Below, piece after piece: positions 47,393 to 57,992 of a DNA stretch of 64,000 nt. Position numbers and translations under genes: made by a program. Below the pieces are notes generated by a model. The model saw only the letters and a program-made list of their open reading frames with translations, searched no databases and was not told the origin of the DNA. How positions within the stretch are numbered: position 1 is the stretch's first letter; each line of letters opens with the position of its first letter. The DNA comes from Rhizobium rhizogenes NBRC 13257 (GTDB lineage: Bacteria > Pseudomonadota > Alphaproteobacteria > Rhizobiales > Rhizobiaceae), in NCBI RefSeq assembly GCF_000696095.1, contig NZ_BAYX01000001.1, positions 124,001 through 188,000 on the forward strand, read 5' to 3'.

Positions 47393-48094
47393 TCAATCTA
47401 TGCTCAGGCGGTAGCCGATGCCACGCACCGTCTGCAGCCAGATGGGATTGGCCGGGTCGTCCTCGATCTTGCGGCGCAGGCGGTTAATCTGCACGTCGAT
47501 CGTGCGCTCGCCGACTTCGGCATCGCTGCCGATCAACTCGTGGCGCGGAATGGTGTCGCCGGCGCGCTTGGCAAAGAGCAGCATGATTTCCTGCTCCCGG
47601 TCGGTCAGGCGGATGAGTTCCGAGGCTCTCTTCAGCTCCTTGCGGGTCAGCGAGAAGGTATAGGGGCCGAACATCACCTGTTCGATCTTCGGCGAGTCGG
47701 CCGGAGCATTGCGGCGGAGGATATTGTTGATACGCAGTACCAGTTCGCGCGGATCGAAAGGCTTCGGCAGATAGTCGTCGGCGCCGGCTTCCAATCCGGC
47801 GATGCGCGCATCGGCTTCGGCAAGGGCGGTCAGCATGATGATCGGGATGTTCTTGATGGCGCGCAGGCTAGACGTCAGCACGATCCCGGATTCGCCGGGC
47901 ATCATCACGTCCATGATGATCAAGTCGAAGTCCAGCCCCTCGAGCTTGCGACGGGCCTCGGCGCCTTCGGCGGCGACCGTCACCCGGAAACCCTTTTCCA
48001 TGAGATAGCGATTGAGAAGGGCGCGGATACGCGTGTCGTCATCCACGACCAGGAGATGCGCCGCATCATCGGAAATTGCTGTCTTTGTCGTCAT
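47393..48094 (-). CDS. OmpR/PhoB-family response regulator
   Basis: The 233-residue regulator has a receiver domain (LLVVDDDTRIRALL, phospho-Asp in IIMDVMMPGESG, Lys in YLPKPFDPREL) and a C-terminal winged helix (LTDREQEIMLLFAKRAG, ERTIDVQINRLRRKIE). It matches the PetR/CenR-type regulators that control envelope genes in alphaproteobacteria, though I cannot fix which orthologue. It precedes its kinase by 25 bases. The gene upstream is marR-like, 88 bases away. Confidence 0.93.
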   Translation of the reverse strand: MTTKTAISDDAAHLLVVDDDTRIRALLNRYLMEKGFRVTVAAEGAEARRKLEGLDFDLIIMDVMMPGESGIVLTSSLRAIKNIPIIMLTALAEADARIAGLEAGADDYLPKPFDPRELVLRINNILRRNAPADSPKIEQVMFGPYTFSLTRKELKRASELIRLTDREQEIMLLFAKRAGDTIPRHELIGSDAEVGERTIDVQINRLRRKIEDDPANPIWLQTVRGIGYRLSID

Positions 48095-48182
48095 TCAATC
48101 CGTCTCGATCTTGTTTTATCTATTTGATTGAGATGATCTTATCCCAAACCCGCTTCGCGGTTCTCCGGTTCGAGATCATGTC

Positions 48183-48659
48183 TTAGTCCTGCATTCCCCT
48201 CAGGAACCGTTTGACGCTTTCGCGCGTCGCGTCGGACGCGCCTTCGAATGCCCGTTCAATACGGCGTGATTGCGGCTCCGCCAGCGCCAGCGCCAAATCG
48301 CGGCCGGCCTGCGTCGGATACAGCTTGCGCTGACGACGATCCTCCGGCCCGGCCACCTGACGAATATAACCCGAATCGATCAATTGTTTGAGAACCCGCG
48401 CCAAACTCTGTTTGGTGATCTTCAATGTTTCCAAAAGGTCCGCAACCGTCATGCCGGGTTCGCGGTTAACGAAATGGACGACGCGGTGATGTGCTCGCCC
48501 GAACCCGCTCTTGTCCAGGATCTGGTCCGGATCGGATACGAAGTCGCGATAGGCAAAGAAAAGCAGCTCGATGATTTCGAAATCGATGATCCCGACATTT
48601 TGCATCGGCGCGGCCAGTAGCTCCGGTTTTGCCGCTTTTTGATTCACCTGCCGTGTCAC
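48183..48659 (-). CDS. MarR-family transcriptional regulator
   Basis: The 158-residue regulator has the winged-helix core GRAHHRVVHFVNREPGMTVADLLETLKITKQSLARVLKQL (only part: MTVADLLETLKITKQSLARV) and wing GPEDRRQRKLYPTQAG. I chose GTG 48657-48659 (VTRQVNQKAAKPEL), for which AAAGGA is 9 bases upstream; the TTG ten codons upstream is the alternative. A near-perfect 37-base palindrome lies 42 bases upstream and is the likely autoregulatory operator. Probably transcribed with, or just before, the OmpR-type pair. Confidence 0.88.
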   Translation of the reverse strand: MTRQVNQKAAKPELLAAPMQNVGIIDFEIIELLFFAYRDFVSDPDQILDKSGFGRAHHRVVHFVNREPGMTVADLLETLKITKQSLARVLKQLIDSGYIRQVAGPEDRRQRKLYPTQAGRDLALALAEPQSRRIERAFEGASDATRESVKRFLRGMQD

Positions 48660-48701
48660 CTTGGCATTTCCTTTCCTGTTTCGGGGCAACGGGGAAACTT
48701 G

Positions 48702-48738
48702 CGCAAAAATATGTCAGCTTTATTGACGTATTTTTGCG
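48702..48738. promoter_or_regulatory. Probable MarR operator (37-base palindrome)
   Basis: CGCAAAAATATGTCA (48702-48716) and TGACGTATTTTTGCG (48724-48738) are inverted repeats with one mismatch in 15, separated by 7 bases. It lies in the promoter region of the marR gene. Such a long dyad is typical of dimeric regulator binding. Confidence 0.75.
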
Positions 48739-49129
48739 TCACTGCAAGTTTCCTGAACCTTTTGCAGCCTGGACGGATAGCCATAAATGGAAACTAGACC
48801 GGGCTTGGCAAAACTCCAACAGGTCTCATGCCCTCCCACGTACTTTGTGGAGAAAATGCGTCGGAACAACAACCGGCAGTCATGGGGCTTAGATGCGACT
48901 GGCTGTGGGGGATTTTCAAGGGCAATGCTACGACTATCGTAGCGAGATAGCAGAGGTGACGGGCGCATTATCGCTTCGCGTCGGCAAGCGATCAGCGAAA
49001 GCCTGACAAGTCACCATACAGCAAGAAGCTGCCCGACTGCCGCCGCCGTCGGGCAAAATCGCAGGATACTCAAGGAAAGCCGGATGCGGTTTCTTCCCGC
49101 CCGGCTTTCCTTGATCTGATGTGCTCGTC
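48739..49129. other. Gene-free interval with two strong hairpins
   Basis: I find no credible ORF in these 391 bases. GCCCGAC/GTCGGGC form a hairpin (49031-49054), and TCAAGGAAAGCCGG / CCGGCTTTCCTTGA form a perfect 14-pair stem (49070-49114) with a smaller GCGG/CCGC stem inside the loop. The second lies just after the stop of the 86-residue gene on the minus strand and could terminate it, though no long U-run follows. A small RNA is possible but not supported by a recognised family. Confidence 0.45.
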
Positions 49130-49390
49130 TTACTTACGGCCGAGCACTGCGCCGACGATTGCCGAGAGTATGCCGCCAGCGACCAGTGAGGAGAGGCCCT
49201 GTGCGATATAGCCGGTCAGGGCTTCGCTGCCGATCAGGTTGAGAATGAGGCCGCCGCCGAGACCGCCGACAGCGCCGGCAATCGTCCTGGCGACGAGATT
49301 GATCCCTTCCTGCTTCAAAACGGCGCTGGCGCCGTTGCCGCCGATCGCGCCGGCAACCAGTTGCGTGATGATAGGCCCTAAACTTTCCAT
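49130..49390 (-). CDS. Small glycine-zipper-like hydrophobic protein (86 aa)
   Basis: The 86-residue protein is almost entirely hydrophobic and glycine-rich, with G-x3-G repeats (AGAIGGNGASAV, AGAVGGLGGGLILNL, ISSLVAGGILSAIVGAVLG-like tail). It probably inserts in the membrane as two or three helices. GGAGAAGG lies 6 bases before the ATG. No signal-peptidase site is evident. I do not recognise a named family; DNA-binding or toxin functions are not indicated. Confidence 0.75.
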   Translation of the reverse strand: MESLGPIITQLVAGAIGGNGASAVLKQEGINLVARTIAGAVGGLGGGLILNLIGSEALTGYIAQGLSSLVAGGILSAIVGAVLGRK

Positions 49391-49636
49391 GATCAGCCTT
49401 CTCCCATTGTACCGGAAGCCATTTCCGGATGCCGTCGCGCCGCGCCCCGGATCGAGCCTTGGGAGTGGCGATAATCCTAATTTATATAAGAATTACATCA
49501 TGCATCGACTGGTGGAAATAGAAAGGCAACTCAAACGGGAGAAATCTGCAATAATTCGGGGGAAAAGTCACATATGAGGGAAGGCGGCCATGCAGCCGCC
49601 CGTGATTTCGACGTATTGCTGCCGCCGCAACGCGAA

Positions 49637-50275
49637 TCAGCGATAGACATAGACGATGCGGCGCGTGTCGGGATCGACCAACACCGGCAGACGATTTACC
49701 TCGACATAGCTGTATTGGTAGTCCGGTATCCGGTGAACGGTCACGCTTTGCGGCAAAGTGGCACCAACGACGACGTCACCGCGCAACTGAACCGTGTCGA
49801 CCGGATTGTCCGTGATGTAGGTCTCCACCTCGCTTGGCGGCGTGATCGCAACGACATCGCCGCCGCTCTGGCCGACAGGGCCGAGCAATTCGTCATTCGG
49901 ACCTGGCTGCGCCGTCTGGATGCTTCCGGTGCTCGTTGGATCGGTCTGTTGGTAGATGATGGTCGGGACGCCGAGATCGTCGCGATGTTCTTCGACTATC
50001 AGCGTATTGCCGTTTTGCTCGACGTTGAGATATTGAGCATAGACCCAGCCGCGCATGCCGTTGACGTCGACGCGGCACCACCGGCTGCCTTGGATGCAGC
50101 CGTCAAGCGTAGCCTCGGAGCCACGGGTTGCCATGCCGACAGTGGGATATTGCGGGCCAGGGCCAGAGCGAACCTCCATGTCGGTGGCTGTGGTCGCAGA
50201 CATTTCGGCCTGCGCCAGTCCGGCGCTTCCGAGGAGAACGAGGCCGGCGAGCAGCAGGTTTTTCTTCGAGGACAT
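49637..50275 (-). CDS. Periplasmic SH3-domain protein with DUF1236
   Basis: The 212-residue exported protein has a signal peptide (MSSKKNLLLAGLVLLGSAGLAQA), a bacterial SH3 domain (about 25-85: DMEVRSGPGPQYPTVG ... GWVYAQYL), a linker, and a C-terminal DUF1236-type segment (VTVHRIPDYQYSYVEVNRLPVLVDPDTRRIVYV in part). Bacterial SH3 domains often bind the cell wall, so peptidoglycan association is plausible. Typical of Rhizobiales. It is divergent from the MBL hydrolase gene. Confidence 0.9.
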   Translation of the reverse strand: MSSKKNLLLAGLVLLGSAGLAQAEMSATTATDMEVRSGPGPQYPTVGMATRGSEATLDGCIQGSRWCRVDVNGMRGWVYAQYLNVEQNGNTLIVEEHRDDLGVPTIIYQQTDPTSTGSIQTAQPGPNDELLGPVGQSGGDVVAITPPSEVETYITDNPVDTVQLRGDVVVGATLPQSVTVHRIPDYQYSYVEVNRLPVLVDPDTRRIVYVYR

Positions 50276-50558
50276 TGGCTATCTCCTTTTGCTTTGAGAG
50301 CCTAGCAGCAAACGCCTCGAATGCTTCGGTGTTCCGCCCGATGGGTATGTCGATTGATGCGCCACGGAAGAAATTTTCTCTAAGCATCTGGTTCTGCTTC
50401 CGCTTTCGGAGAGTTCGTGATGCCCTGAATTTTCGATTATGGTCATCGGAGTACGGCGTGCCGTCCTTGCTGCCCCGGCATTTTCAGAGCAAGGGGCTGT
50501 TTTGGCCAATATTTGTGATTATACCGGCAGGACGGACATCAAACAGACGAGGCGCTTC

Positions 50559-51203
50559 ATGGGCATGCTCCAGGCCGGCATCATTCCGGTGACACCCTTC
50601 GAACAGAATTGCACGATCCTGTTCGATCCGGAGACGAACGAAGGGGTCGTGGTCGATCCCGGCGGCGATGTCGATCTCATCCTGCAAACGGTTCGTGAGA
50701 ACAACATCACGCTGAAGGCGATCTGGCTGACACATGGTCACATCGACCACGCCGGCGGCGCGGACGAAGTTCGTGAAGCGCTTGGCCTGGAAGTCATCGG
50801 TCCACATGAGGATGACCTGACGCTGCTGCAGGACATCGAGGGTAAGGCAGAGATGTTCGGCATAGAGGGCGTGCGCAACGTCGTGCCGGATCGCTTCCTT
50901 AAGGATGGCGACAAGGTATCCTTCGGCGAGCATGAGTTCGAGGTCTTCCATTGCCCCGGTCATGCGCCGGGCCATGTCATCTATGTCAACAGGAAGCAGA
51001 AATTCGCGCATCTCGGCGACGTGCTGTTCCACGGCTCGATCGGCCGCACGGACCTGCCGGGCGGCAATCATCAGCAGTTGCTGGACTCGATCCGGGACAA
51101 GGTATTTCCGCTCGGCGATGATGTCGGCTTCATCTGCGGCCATGGCCCGGGCGGCCAGATCGGCGAGGAGCGCCGGACCAACCCCTTCCTGCGCGGGCTC
51201 TAG
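50559..51203 (+). CDS. MBL-fold metallohydrolase (glyoxalase II-like)
   Basis: The 214-residue metallo-beta-lactamase-fold protein has the zinc motif THGHIDHAGG, then HCPGHAPGHV, LGDVLFHGSIGRTDLPG and the terminal His in CGHGPGG. It resembles the YcbL/glyoxalase-II-like hydrolases, which cleave thioesters such as S-lactoylglutathione. ATG 50559 follows GAGGCG; the longer frame is not conserved in type. The substrate is not proved. Confidence 0.92.
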   Translation: MGMLQAGIIPVTPFEQNCTILFDPETNEGVVVDPGGDVDLILQTVRENNITLKAIWLTHGHIDHAGGADEVREALGLEVIGPHEDDLTLLQDIEGKAEMFGIEGVRNVVPDRFLKDGDKVSFGEHEFEVFHCPGHAPGHVIYVNRKQKFAHLGDVLFHGSIGRTDLPGGNHQQLLDSIRDKVFPLGDDVGFICGHGPGGQIGEERRTNPFLRGL

Positions 51204-51209
51204 GATCAA

Positions 51210-51238
51210 AAAAAGCGCCGCGGGAGGCGGCGCTTTTT
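51210..51238. terminator. Bidirectional terminator
   Basis: AAAAAGCGCCGC pairs with GCGGCGCTTTTT around a short G-rich loop. It serves the MBL gene on the plus strand and the convergent BA14K-like gene on the minus strand. Confidence 0.93.
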
Positions 51239-51260
51239 ATCGAGACCACCGATACGTCGA

Positions 51261-51692
51261 TCAGTCGGCCGTGCAGAAATGACGCATGCCATCAAAGCCG
51301 ACATAGGTGCCGCTGCGGCCATCGAAGCTTCTGTAGCGATCATAGCAATAGCGCATCCATTGCGACGACCAGGGGCGCAGGCCGGCGGTTGCCGGAGCGT
51401 AATAGCTGACATCACGCTCGACATAGACGCGGCGCGGCGGTGCGCGATAGTAATAGGGCGGGGGCGGTGCCTCATAGTCGGGATCGACGTAGACCGGGCC
51501 TGGCTCGACATAACGCGGCTGGCTGGCGATAGCGGAGCCGACGATCAGGCCGGTGGCAAGGCCTGCGGCGCCGCCCAATACCCAGCCGTCGCGGTGATGC
51601 CAGCGATCGTCGGCCGAAGCGGCTGACATGGAGGTCAGCGTCAATGTTGCAGCCATGGCGGACATGAGGAGGGTTTTGCCGAGCATGTTCAT
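51261..51692 (-). CDS. BA14K family protein
   Basis: The 143-residue exported protein has a signal peptide (MNMLGKTLLMSAMAATLTLTSMSAASA, cleaved before DDRW), a hydrophobic glycine-rich segment (GGAAGLATGLIVGSAIA), a proline/tyrosine-rich stretch and the BA14K box W..C..RYRSFDGRSGTYVGFDGMRHFC (only part quoted: RYRSFDGRSGTYVGFDG). The family was first known as an immunoreactive Brucella protein. AGAGGA precedes ATG 51690-51692; the longer frame is not supported. Confidence 0.88.
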   Translation of the reverse strand: MNMLGKTLLMSAMAATLTLTSMSAASADDRWHHRDGWVLGGAAGLATGLIVGSAIASQPRYVEPGPVYVDPDYEAPPPPYYYRAPPRRVYVERDVSYYAPATAGLRPWSSQWMRYCYDRYRSFDGRSGTYVGFDGMRHFCTAD

Positions 51693-51788
51693 TCGTCTAT
51701 CCTCTGAACGGGAGCGGTAGAACCGTCGTTCCCAATCTTGCATTGGGGGATAAACTAGGCACGGCAAGCTGAATGCAGACTGAATGAC

Positions 51789-51810
51789 AAAACCCGGCAT
51801 CTCTGCCGGG
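51789..51810 (-). terminator. Terminator after the cold-shock gene
   Basis: On the minus strand CCCGGCA and TGCCGGG form a stem (51793-51799 / 51804-51810), followed by TTTT. It lies 31 bases after the stop of the cold-shock gene. Confidence 0.88.
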
Positions 51811-51840
51811 CCTCAACTCGAATGATAGCCGTCAGGCTTT

Positions 51841-52056
51841 TCAGCCGGCAATCTGGAGATTGACGGCCTTCGGTCCCTTGCCGCGGCGATCCGGTTCCGT
51901 GTCGAAGCTTACCTTCTGGTTTTCCGACAATCCTGCCAGACCAGAAGCCTGTACTGCGGAGATGTGTACAAAGATGTCAGCGCCACCCTTGTCCGGTTTG
52001 ATGAAACCGAAGCCCTTATCGGTATTAAAAAACTTTACAGTGCCAGTCTCGGCCAT
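51841..52056 (-). CDS. Cold-shock domain protein (CspA family)
   Basis: The 71-residue protein is a single cold-shock domain with RNP1 (KGFGFI) and RNP2 (DIFVHI), the nucleic-acid-binding aromatic residues, and a C-terminal RRGKGPKAVNLQIAG. It binds single-stranded RNA or DNA. Its long untranslated upstream region (52057-52552) is typical of temperature-regulated csp transcripts; paralogues are common, so no specific symbol is given. Confidence 0.95.
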   Translation of the reverse strand: MAETGTVKFFNTDKGFGFIKPDKGGADIFVHISAVQASGLAGLSENQKVSFDTEPDRRGKGPKAVNLQIAG

Positions 52057-52552
52057 GCGTCAGGTCCTTTTCTCTCTGCCCACCATCCACACGGGCAGCA
52101 TTGCTGTATTGCCCTTGCGGGCGCTCGCAGGCAGTTCTCGCAATTTGAAGGAAAAGGTCCCCTATACCTCGGCGTGGTCACGAAACGATATCCGCGTATC
52201 ATTTCTCGACCAGGCTGACCGGAATATTAGCGTTCCCGGCGCGCACTTTCTTAAGGACTTTCCATGCTTTAAAAATGCCCGAACACCGTTGAGAGTGCTG
52301 TGTTTATCGGGAATTGGCAAGTAAAAGTTTTTAATGTCCTAAAAGGGGCGTATTGCTGTTATGCGCGCGTGCTAGGGCGATTCGCAAATTTTCCCTCATG
52401 CGAAATGGATTTCCAAGGTTTTTGTATCGTTTGCGATATAAGTTTGGCGAAATTTTCCCAAATGACGGCCTCGAGATACGTCTTTCGGGTCATTTAAAAA
52501 AATCTAACGGAAGCGGTCTGGCACAGCCATGACGGGCATTTCCAGCAACCTT
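52057..52552 (-). promoter_or_regulatory. Long upstream region of the cold-shock gene
   Basis: These 496 bases hold no convincing gene. A palindrome CAGCA-T-TGCTG lies within GGGCA/TGCCC near 52093-52114, and several short inverted repeats follow. Such a structured leader could act as a thermosensor, as in other csp mRNAs; this is inference. The EamA gene on the same strand ends at the other side. Confidence 0.4.
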
Positions 52553-53443
52553 TTATGCGGTGACGCTGCGCCGGCGCTTGAGCTCGGGCACCAATTCCAC
52601 TGCAAGCATCGCGCTGAACATCAGGGCGCAGCCGGCATAGCCGAGTGGCCCCATGGTTTCGCCGAGCAGCAGCGCGCCAAGGGACGCGCCGAACAATGCC
52701 TCTGAAGAGAGGATGATCGCCGCTTGCGGGGCGCTCGTATAGCGCTGGCCGATGACCTGGAGCGCGAATGCAAGGCCGGACGAAAATATCCCGACATAGA
52801 GAATTTCGCCGAGTGCGGCCCCGATGGCGGCAAAGCTGATGGGCTCGACCAGTGCGGCGGCGATGAGGGCAAGGACAGCGGTGACGGCGAATTGTGCGGC
52901 GGAAATGCCTAGAGGCCGACCGGTTTCGCGAACCGACACGCCGGCAAGGGTGATTTGCGCAGCCCAGAAGACGGCACAGACGACGGTCAGGAAATCACCT
53001 GATGTAAGCCGGGACAGAGAGCCGCCGGACAGCAGATAGATGCCGCTCAGCGCCGTCAACGCTGCCGGCCAGATGATCCAGTGCGGCTGCCGGCGCAAAA
53101 ACACGACGGCGATCAGCGGAACGAAGACGACGTAAAGGCCGGTGATGAAGCTGGAATTGGTGACGCTGGTCGTCAAGAGCCCGAGTTGCTGCGTTGCCGC
53201 GCCGCCGAAGAGCGCGATACCGATGCAGAGGAAGGAGAGCCAGTTGCCGCGCGTGAGAGGTTTTTCGGCCCTCCGGTTTTCCATCCAGACAAAGGGCAGG
53301 ATGACGATGGTGGCGACGGCAAAGCGCAGGCCGATGAACCAGAACGGCCCGATCGCCTTCATCGCTGTCGACTGCGCGACGAAACCGCCACCCCAGATAG
53401 CGGCGGCCAACAACAATACCAAGTTCGCTTGTATGCGCGTCAT
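52553..53443 (-). CDS. EamA/DMT superfamily transporter
   Basis: The 296-residue inner-membrane protein has about ten hydrophobic segments in two EamA repeats (LVLLLAAAIWGGGFVAQS and LTVVCAVFWAAQITLAG starts). Family members export amino acids or other metabolites. ATG 53441-53443 (MTRIQANLV) is used; the TTG two codons upstream is the alternative. No operon partner. Confidence 0.9.
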   Translation of the reverse strand: MTRIQANLVLLLAAAIWGGGFVAQSTAMKAIGPFWFIGLRFAVATIVILPFVWMENRRAEKPLTRGNWLSFLCIGIALFGGAATQQLGLLTTSVTNSSFITGLYVVFVPLIAVVFLRRQPHWIIWPAALTALSGIYLLSGGSLSRLTSGDFLTVVCAVFWAAQITLAGVSVRETGRPLGISAAQFAVTAVLALIAAALVEPISFAAIGAALGEILYVGIFSSGLAFALQVIGQRYTSAPQAAIILSSEALFGASLGALLLGETMGPLGYAGCALMFSAMLAVELVPELKRRRSVTA

Positions 53444-53552
53444 CGACAACCTGCGGGAGAAGGAAGCAAAGGAGGGAAGATGGCGGTGCGTTAGCAGTTG
53501 CTTTTCTCCGGGGCAAGGGTGAAAGGCTGACCGCCAGCGGCAAATCCCGTCG

Positions 53553-54698
53553 CTAGTTCATTGCTCTCGAAACACGCAGCAATGCGCCGTCATCTTCATC
53601 CGTGGTGATCAGCAGCGCGCCATCCGGTGCGACGATGATATCGCGCAGTCGGCCGAAATTACCTGAGAACAAGCGTTCTCGCTCGATCACCTTGCCACTG
53701 CCGTCACGATCGAGACGCGAGAGAAGCTTGAATTTCAGCGCCGTAACCAGGAAGTCGCCGTTCCATTCGGGAAACATCTTACCGCGATAGACGGCGATGG
53801 CGCCGGGCGCGATCGATGGATCCCAATAGAAGATCGGTTGTTCCATTCCCTCTTTCGCCGTGCCGACCCCGATCTTGGTGCCGGAATAGTTGCGTCCATA
53901 GGAAATGATCGGCCAGCCATAATTCTTGCCCGCTTGAGGTGTGTTGATCTCGTCGCCGCCTCTGGCGCCATGCTCGGCCGTGTAAAGCTTGCCGTCTGCG
54001 GCATCGAAGGTGATACCCTGGGGATTGCGGTGGCCCTTGGACCAGATCTCCGGTTGGGCCTTGGCGCCGTCCTTGAAGGGATTGTCGCCGGGAATGCTGC
54101 CGTCTGCCCGGATATGGATAATCGAACCAGCGTCGTCATGGAAATCCTGGGCGCGATCCTGCTCGCCGCGATCGCCGAGGCCCACGAACAGGCTGTCATC
54201 CCTGGCGATGGCAATGCGAGCGCCGTATTGGATATTGCCGCGCGACAGCTTGTTCATCAGGAAGATGCGCTTCACATCGGTCAGCCGCCGCTCGTCCGGC
54301 GACAGGACAGCACGAAAAACCGCCGTACCGCTGCCGCCGTCCTCGGAAATGGAGGCGGTGAAGAAGATTGTGCGGTTGCTGGTGAATTTCGGATCAAGTG
54401 CAATGTCGAGCAACCCTCCCTGGCCACGGGCATGGACTTCGGGTACCCCGGCAAGCGGCTCCGATAGCTTGCCGTTGCGGATGATGCGGATGTTCCCAAC
54501 TCGTTCCGTCACGAGATAGGCGCCGTCTGGCAGCGCTTCCACGGCCCACGGGTGATCGAGCCCGCTTGCGATGGTCTCGACCTTGACGGCGACCTTCTGC
54601 GTGTTGACGATCTTCGCCGGGTCGGCGAGGGCAGCGCTTGCCGCCAGCATGGCAGACGCTGCAAAAGCAACGGAAAATCCCGCTCTGTGAAAACGCAT
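53553..54698 (-). CDS. PQQ-dependent sugar dehydrogenase (Asd/Yli family)
   Basis: The 381-residue exported protein has a signal peptide (MRFHRAGFSVAFAASAMLAASAALA), then the six-bladed propeller of soluble aldose/glucose sugar dehydrogenases (LDHPWAVEALPDGAYLVTER, GLLDIALDPKF, GHRNPQGITFDAADGKLYTAEHG in part, DEINTPQAGKNYGWP). Oxidises sugars in the periplasm, with PQQ if it is available; no pqq genes are in the window. GGAGG lies about 10 bases before ATG 54696-54698. Monocistronic. Confidence 0.9.
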   Translation of the reverse strand: MRFHRAGFSVAFAASAMLAASAALADPAKIVNTQKVAVKVETIASGLDHPWAVEALPDGAYLVTERVGNIRIIRNGKLSEPLAGVPEVHARGQGGLLDIALDPKFTSNRTIFFTASISEDGGSGTAVFRAVLSPDERRLTDVKRIFLMNKLSRGNIQYGARIAIARDDSLFVGLGDRGEQDRAQDFHDDAGSIIHIRADGSIPGDNPFKDGAKAQPEIWSKGHRNPQGITFDAADGKLYTAEHGARGGDEINTPQAGKNYGWPIISYGRNYSGTKIGVGTAKEGMEQPIFYWDPSIAPGAIAVYRGKMFPEWNGDFLVTALKFKLLSRLDRDGSGKVIERERLFSGNFGRLRDIIVAPDGALLITTDEDDGALLRVSRAMN

Positions 54699-56515
<1,817 letters not shown>

Positions 56516-56536
56516 GCAGCCTCAGCCAAGACAAAT

Positions 56537-56568
56537 CAGAAAGCCCGCCAGTGATGGCGGGCTTTCTG
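56537..56568 (+). terminator. Terminator after aatA
   Basis: CAGAAAGCCCGCC (56537-56549) pairs perfectly with GGCGGGCTTTCTG (56556-56568) around AGTGAT. The U-run after it is poor, so it may also act for transcripts from the other side. Confidence 0.75.
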
Positions 56569-56663
56569 CGTTTGTCGGTTTTAGAAGCGGCGCTGCTTCA
56601 TCACTTGAGTCAAGTCTCTCTCAAACCGATTCCGCCGCCTACTCCAACCCTTTGAAATCAGGC

Positions 56664-57770
56664 TCAAAGTCCCAATATCGTCAGCATAATGAAGGTGGCG
56701 AAGAGGATGAAATGGGTCATGCCTTCGATGGCATTGGTTTCACCGTCGTTGAGGTTGATGGCGGCGGCGATGAGGGTGATCATGATCATCACGGTCTGCA
56801 CCGGCGTCATCGCCATGATAAAGGGCTGGCCGGTATAGAGCGCGATCCCTTCCATGATCGGCACGGTGAGGATGACGGTCGAGAGCGAGGCGCCCATGGC
56901 GATGTTGATCGTCGCCTGCATGCGGTTGCGCAATGCCGAACGCAATGCCGTCAGGATTTCCGGGGCGGCGGAAATGGTGGCGACGACGATCGCCGCGATC
57001 GCGGGCGGTGCGCCGCTATTCTTGAGGCCGACATCCATGAAGGCGGACATGAACTCGGCAAGTCCGCCGATCAGCACGACGCCGATCAGGATCGTGATGA
57101 TGGAGGTCATCGTCGATTCCTCGCCGTGATGCTCCTCCTCGGCTCCTTGATGCTTTTCGATGCGCGGATAGCTGTAGCTGAAGAAATAGCTGTGCTTGCC
57201 GACCTGCATGCGCAGGAAGAGCGCATAAAGCGCGATCATCGCAACGATGGTAAAGGCGGAATAATAGTGCCATTTGGCCTCGGGGGCGAATTCCGGCACG
57301 ATCATCGAAATGCCCATGGCCGTCAGGATCATCACGCCATAGGACCTGCTGGAGTCGTCATTGTAGGGTTGCTCGCCGTGCTTCAATCCACCGATCAGGG
57401 CGGCGAGGCCGATGATGCCGTTGATGTCGAGCATGACGGCGGAATAGATGGTATCGCGCACCAGCGTCGGTGAGCTTTCGCCACCCATCAGGATCGCCAG
57501 CATGATGACTTCGACTGCGACGGCCGATAGCGTCAGGATCATCGTGCCGTAGGGGTCGCCGACCTTGACCGCCAGGATTTCGGCGTGATGGGCGACGCGC
57601 ATGGAGGCGAGTACGATGGTCGCAACCAGCGCAGCGGCGGCCACCATCGATGCGGTCTGTCCCATCTCCAGCACGGAATGTTCGCTGAGATAGGCGATCA
57701 CGCCGATTACCAACGCGATGATCAGGAATTTTTCCTGCTTCAGCCAATTCGATATAGCCAAGATCCCCAC
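56664..57770 (-). CDS. Ca2+:H+ antiporter (ChaA/CaCA family)
   Basis: The 368-residue integral membrane protein has about eleven hydrophobic segments and two halves. Each half has a CaCA alpha-repeat motif (GTMILTLSAVAVEVIMLAI and VVATISAAPEILTALRSA, with the conserved acidic residue after SA). The central loop (EKHQGAEEEHHGEEST) is His/Glu-rich. It exchanges Ca2+ (or Na+/K+) for H+. The start is GTG 57768-57770; a nearby TTG in better register with GAGG is an alternative. Monocistronic. Confidence 0.88.
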   Translation of the reverse strand: MGILAISNWLKQEKFLIIALVIGVIAYLSEHSVLEMGQTASMVAAAALVATIVLASMRVAHHAEILAVKVGDPYGTMILTLSAVAVEVIMLAILMGGESSPTLVRDTIYSAVMLDINGIIGLAALIGGLKHGEQPYNDDSSRSYGVMILTAMGISMIVPEFAPEAKWHYYSAFTIVAMIALYALFLRMQVGKHSYFFSYSYPRIEKHQGAEEEHHGEESTMTSIITILIGVVLIGGLAEFMSAFMDVGLKNSGAPPAIAAIVVATISAAPEILTALRSALRNRMQATINIAMGASLSTVILTVPIMEGIALYTGQPFIMAMTPVQTVMIMITLIAAAINLNDGETNAIEGMTHFILFATFIMLTILGL

Positions 57771-57992
57771 CTCGCGCGCCGATTCATTTTTGCACTCTAA
57801 ACCAATGATTTTTCACATCAAGCACGTACGAGGGCGACAAAATTTGCAGTCGGCGGCGTTTAATGGAATACTGAGCTTATAGGTCTGCCCAATAAAATGT
57901 CGCGGCATCCTCGATACTCGTCTCAGATGGACCGCGGTCCTGCCGGGTGTGCCCGGCTCTCAAGGTCTTGGCAGATGAGAAGGAGGATATGC

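Noticed and set aside
48629-48892. 87-codon plus-strand ORF crossing the marR operator
   Set aside because: No ribosome binding site, and it would run through the promoter and palindrome of marR.
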